From the NCBI GenBank assembly GCA_030549775.1, contig CM060175.1, positions 103,150,922 through 103,214,921 on the forward strand: 64,000 nt of DNA, in the 5' to 3' direction. This DNA is from Tamarix chinensis (lineage: Eukaryota; Streptophyta; Magnoliopsida; Caryophyllales; Tamaricaceae). The notes under the pieces were generated by a model that made no database searches, was not told the DNA's origin, and saw only the letters and a list, made by a program, of their open reading frames with translations. The position numbers and the translations under genes were made by a program. Positions 61,330 to 64,000 of the stretch are shown piece by piece. Each line of letters starts with the position of its first letter. Position 1 is the stretch's first letter.

Positions 61330-62720
61330 TTAGATTGTCTCACTGGTTCAATGGGAGACCATTTTTATACTATAGTTCCTTCTTCCTCATCTCAAGCTAA
61401 TTTTGTAGGTAATATGACTTGTTCTCCTTTTGATCATTTGTCTTCATTCAATTAGTGTGTGCAATATATACCTACCTCAAAAACTTAGATTCTTAACTCT
61501 AAAGCCAGTGATCATATGTGTCACACACCTCACACCTTCCTAAACTTAAATACCTTGTCACATCTCTATACTGTCACTATGCCTAATAGAAATAGTAGTG
61601 TGGTTACACAAAAGGGCACCATGCGGCTATGTCATTCCCTCACTCTTCATGATGTTCTACTTCTGCTTAATTTTAGTTATAACCTTCTATCTATATCCAA
61701 ACTTGTTGCATAATTTGATGGCAACATTACTTTTACTACTAACCAGTGCATATTGTAGGGCCTTCCTCAGAAGAGACCATTAGTTCTTGGTAGGACACAT
61801 TGCAGCTTGTACCTTCTGCATGAAGACTACCCTTCATCCACAACTAGCTCGTCTCAATCCCCTGTTCATCGATCACTATCACCAAATAATTCTTCTTATG
61901 AGTCTTGCACTATCAGTCAGACATTTTCAAACACCATTGATGACAATTCAAGTGGTTTTAGTCCTTCTAATCTCTCTTTTCCGCAAAAGGACAATGTTTG
62001 GATTTGGCATTATAGGTTAGGTTATTTACCTCTGTATAAACTATGAAATTTAAATCTATTTGAAGTAAACGGTGATGTAAATAATTTTTCTCAATTACCT
62101 TATCATATCTATATAAAAGTTCGTTAACATTGTTTTCCTTTTCCCCATAACAAATCACACAATAAGGAAAAATTTAACCTTAGTTATGTGGACACATGGG
62201 GAATATACCACACACAAATATACAGTGGACATAAGTATTTTATCATTATTGGTGATAGCCATAGCAGAATCTCCAAGATTCATTTATTAGCATCCAAAGG
62301 TGGTGCATTTTCAATTCTTAAGACCTTCATCCACATGGCTAAAACACAGTTTAACAAGGAAATTAAAACCATTAGATTTGACAATGCTCTTGAAATAAGA
62401 TCATCCCTTGAAGCAGCTATTTTTCTCAAGGAACATGGCATCATTCATCAAACATTCTACCTTGGGACCCCTCAACAAAATGGGGTAGCTGAAAGAAAAC
62501 ATAAACATCTTTTAGAAAATGCCAATGCGCTTCTCTTTAAATCTAATGTTCCTCTCAAATATTAGGGAGACTATGTTTTAACAACATCCTATCTAATAAC
62601 TAGATTTCCTTCAAAGGTATTTCATGGAAAGACTCCATATAAACTCCTTTTTAACTCAAAACCTCAATATTCACACCTAAGTCTTTCAGAAGTCTCTACT
62701 ATATTTCCACCACCACAACC
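61330..62720 (+). pseudogene. copia protease remnant and integrase
   Basis: The protease and pre-integrase zone (61330-62160) is fragmentary: LHDVLLLLNFSYNLLSISKL matches the conserved protease C-terminal block of copia proteins, and a WHYRLGYLP stretch stands for the GAG pre-integrase domain. The integrase core 62188-62565 is open: VDTWG (first Asp, 62188), IRFDNALEI (second Asp), GTPQQNGVAERKHKHLLENA (Glu). A TAG follows at 62563. Confidence 0.85.
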
Positions 62721-63319
62721 CACAGGGACAAAGTTCATCCTCATGCATTACCTTGCGTTTTCATAATATACCCTTTTGGAAAGAAAGCCTATAAATACCT
62801 GGATCCTATCAATCACAAAATTCATATTTCCCCATATATCATTTTCCATAAGCACATATTTCCTTATTAGAGACATCATTCGTCATCCTCAACTCTTCCT
62901 ATTCCCATCCTCGACATATCTCATCATCCACATAATGAATCTGCTGATCTTACTGCTGATACCTTCTAGAATTCCTCAGGGCCTTCTTTAACTAGAATGT
63001 CCCCCCTACCAATCCATTACGAACCCAACTTGATGCCTCTTAAAAATCCACCAGAGCACATATTCCTCCATCTCACCTACAAGATTATATGTGTGGCAGT
63101 GCATACAGAACTCTTGGTGTCTCCACATGTCCTCACATTGTCATTAATGCCTTATCCTCCAAGCCTCATGATTTGCATCCCAAATTCATAAATGTTCATG
63201 CTCTGTTTGCCACAAATAAATGCCTACTTGTATCACTTGATGAGTTGCATGATCCAGCATTATATAAGGAGGCATTCACACATCTTGCATGGCGAGATGC
63301 TACACAGAAGGAATTTTAA

Positions 63320-64000
63320 GCACTGAAAGCTAACCACACATGGGATTTGGTTGATTTGCCACCTCAAAAAAAGATAATCAATTGTAAGTGGGTGTACAAA
63401 GTAAAGTATCTTACAGATGACACTGTCAAGAGATGCAAGGTGAGACTTCTGGTATGAGGTTACACATAAGAGGAAGGGGATAGATTATACTCAAAACTTC
63501 TCCCCGATAGTTAAAATGACTACTATTTGCAACCTTATAGCTACCTTTGTCAAAAGACATTAGCCAATTTTTCAGCTGGACGTGAATAATGCCTTCTTAT
63601 GTGGAGATTTGCATGAAGAAATCTATATGCTACCTCCTCCTAGTCTCAACATTACTAGATCTACAAATATATGCGGACTGCACAAGTCCGTATATGGAAT
63701 CAAACAGGCCCCATGCCACTAGTATTACAGGCTTGCAATGGCTTTGGATTCCCGAGGCTATCTAAATTCTAAAAATGATTATTTGCTTTTTCACAAAAAA
63801 AAAATACTACTTTAGTGTTCTTGGTTGTGTATATCGATGATATTATCATCACAGGGGATGGTAAGAATGAAATTTCCTTGCTTAAGTACTTATTGCATGG
63901 AAAATTTAAGATTAAAGACTTGGGACCTATGCATTATTTCCTTGGGATTGAGGTCTTACAAGAGCCTCAAGAAATTATATTGACTAATTGAAAGTTTGCC
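63320..64000 (+). pseudogene. copia reverse transcriptase, partial
   Basis: KANHTWDLVDLPPQKKIINC and KWVYKVKY open the RT domain, broken by several stops (near 63455, 63470 and 63515). The active-site block VVYIDDIIITG is intact, with YIDD at 63830-63841. KDLGPMHYFLGIEV follows, and the frame stops at 63989. The domain is truncated by the window edge. Confidence 0.88.

Larger units (their letters stand above)
60312..64000 (+). mobile_element. Ty1/copia retrotransposon, decayed, cut by the right edge
   Basis: The order gag, zinc knuckle, integrase, reverse transcriptase is that of Ty1/copia. Stops and frameshifts are present in every domain. RNase H and the 3' LTR would lie beyond 64000. Confidence 0.9.

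Overview
The window is nuclear DNA of a flowering plant, probably a eudicot. It has many introns, a chlorophyll synthase gene with 14 GT-AG introns, an Em-type seed LEA gene, and nested plant transposons of the Ty3/gypsy, Ty1/copia, LINE, SINE, hAT and CACTA types. I find only two intact host genes: an Em/LEA group 1 gene (38928-39417, +) and chlorophyll synthase CHLG (40236-45475, -). They are convergent, with 818 bp between their stop codons. Almost everything else is transposon sequence or decayed intergenic DNA.

Positions 1-24720 hold nested elements. A minus-strand Ty3/gypsy element (1-9722; gag, protease, RT, RNase H, integrase, 5' LTR) is cut in its integrase by a 4.8-kb element B (15-4806). 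The gypsy element itself sits in an older element A (9723-18167), which also carries element C (12633-17273). A lies in an opposite-facing relative, D. After D come a decayed LINE reverse transcriptase (20320-21150), a fragment E (21177-about 22050) and two related gag retrotransposons placed head to head (about 22050-24720). The right-hand one of these is interrupted by element F (24721-36677). F in turn carries a 7.36-kb hAT transposon (27860-35218) with exact 8-bp target duplications and a dead transposase gene.

A to F and H belong to one repeat family. B, C and F each have TG...CA ends, exact 5-bp target duplications and about 4.6-4.8 kb of non-coding sequence (after removing the hAT from F). 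They share an AT-rich end, a strand-biased polypyrimidine block of about 0.7-1.2 kb, short-unit arrays, an array built on a CCGGTGG/CCACTATTAT core, and a 45-47 bp hairpin near the other end. In H (48700-56308) the same kind of end is followed by a tRNA-Met-like primer-binding site. This suggests the units are solo LTRs of a retrotransposon with giant LTRs.

Positions 38500-46036 are the gene island. The LEA promoter has an ABRE core, and a tRNA-derived SINE with a 15-bp target duplication lies 291 bp upstream of the CHLG start codon.

Positions 46037-64000 are repeats again. They include an AT-rich stretch with an ACACAT-type degenerate repeat, element H, a 5.55-kb CACTA transposon inside H (3-bp target duplication; a Transposase_24-like/Ulp1-like gene but no visible TNP2 transposase), a 430-bp MITE-like element, a roughly 690-bp inverted-repeat element with a GC-richer core, unidentified exon-like fragments, and a stop-riddled Ty1/copia element that runs off the right edge. 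Gene products do not form a pathway here: CHLG acts in chloroplast chlorophyll synthesis, the LEA protein in seed desiccation tolerance, and the rest are transposon products, nearly all disabled.
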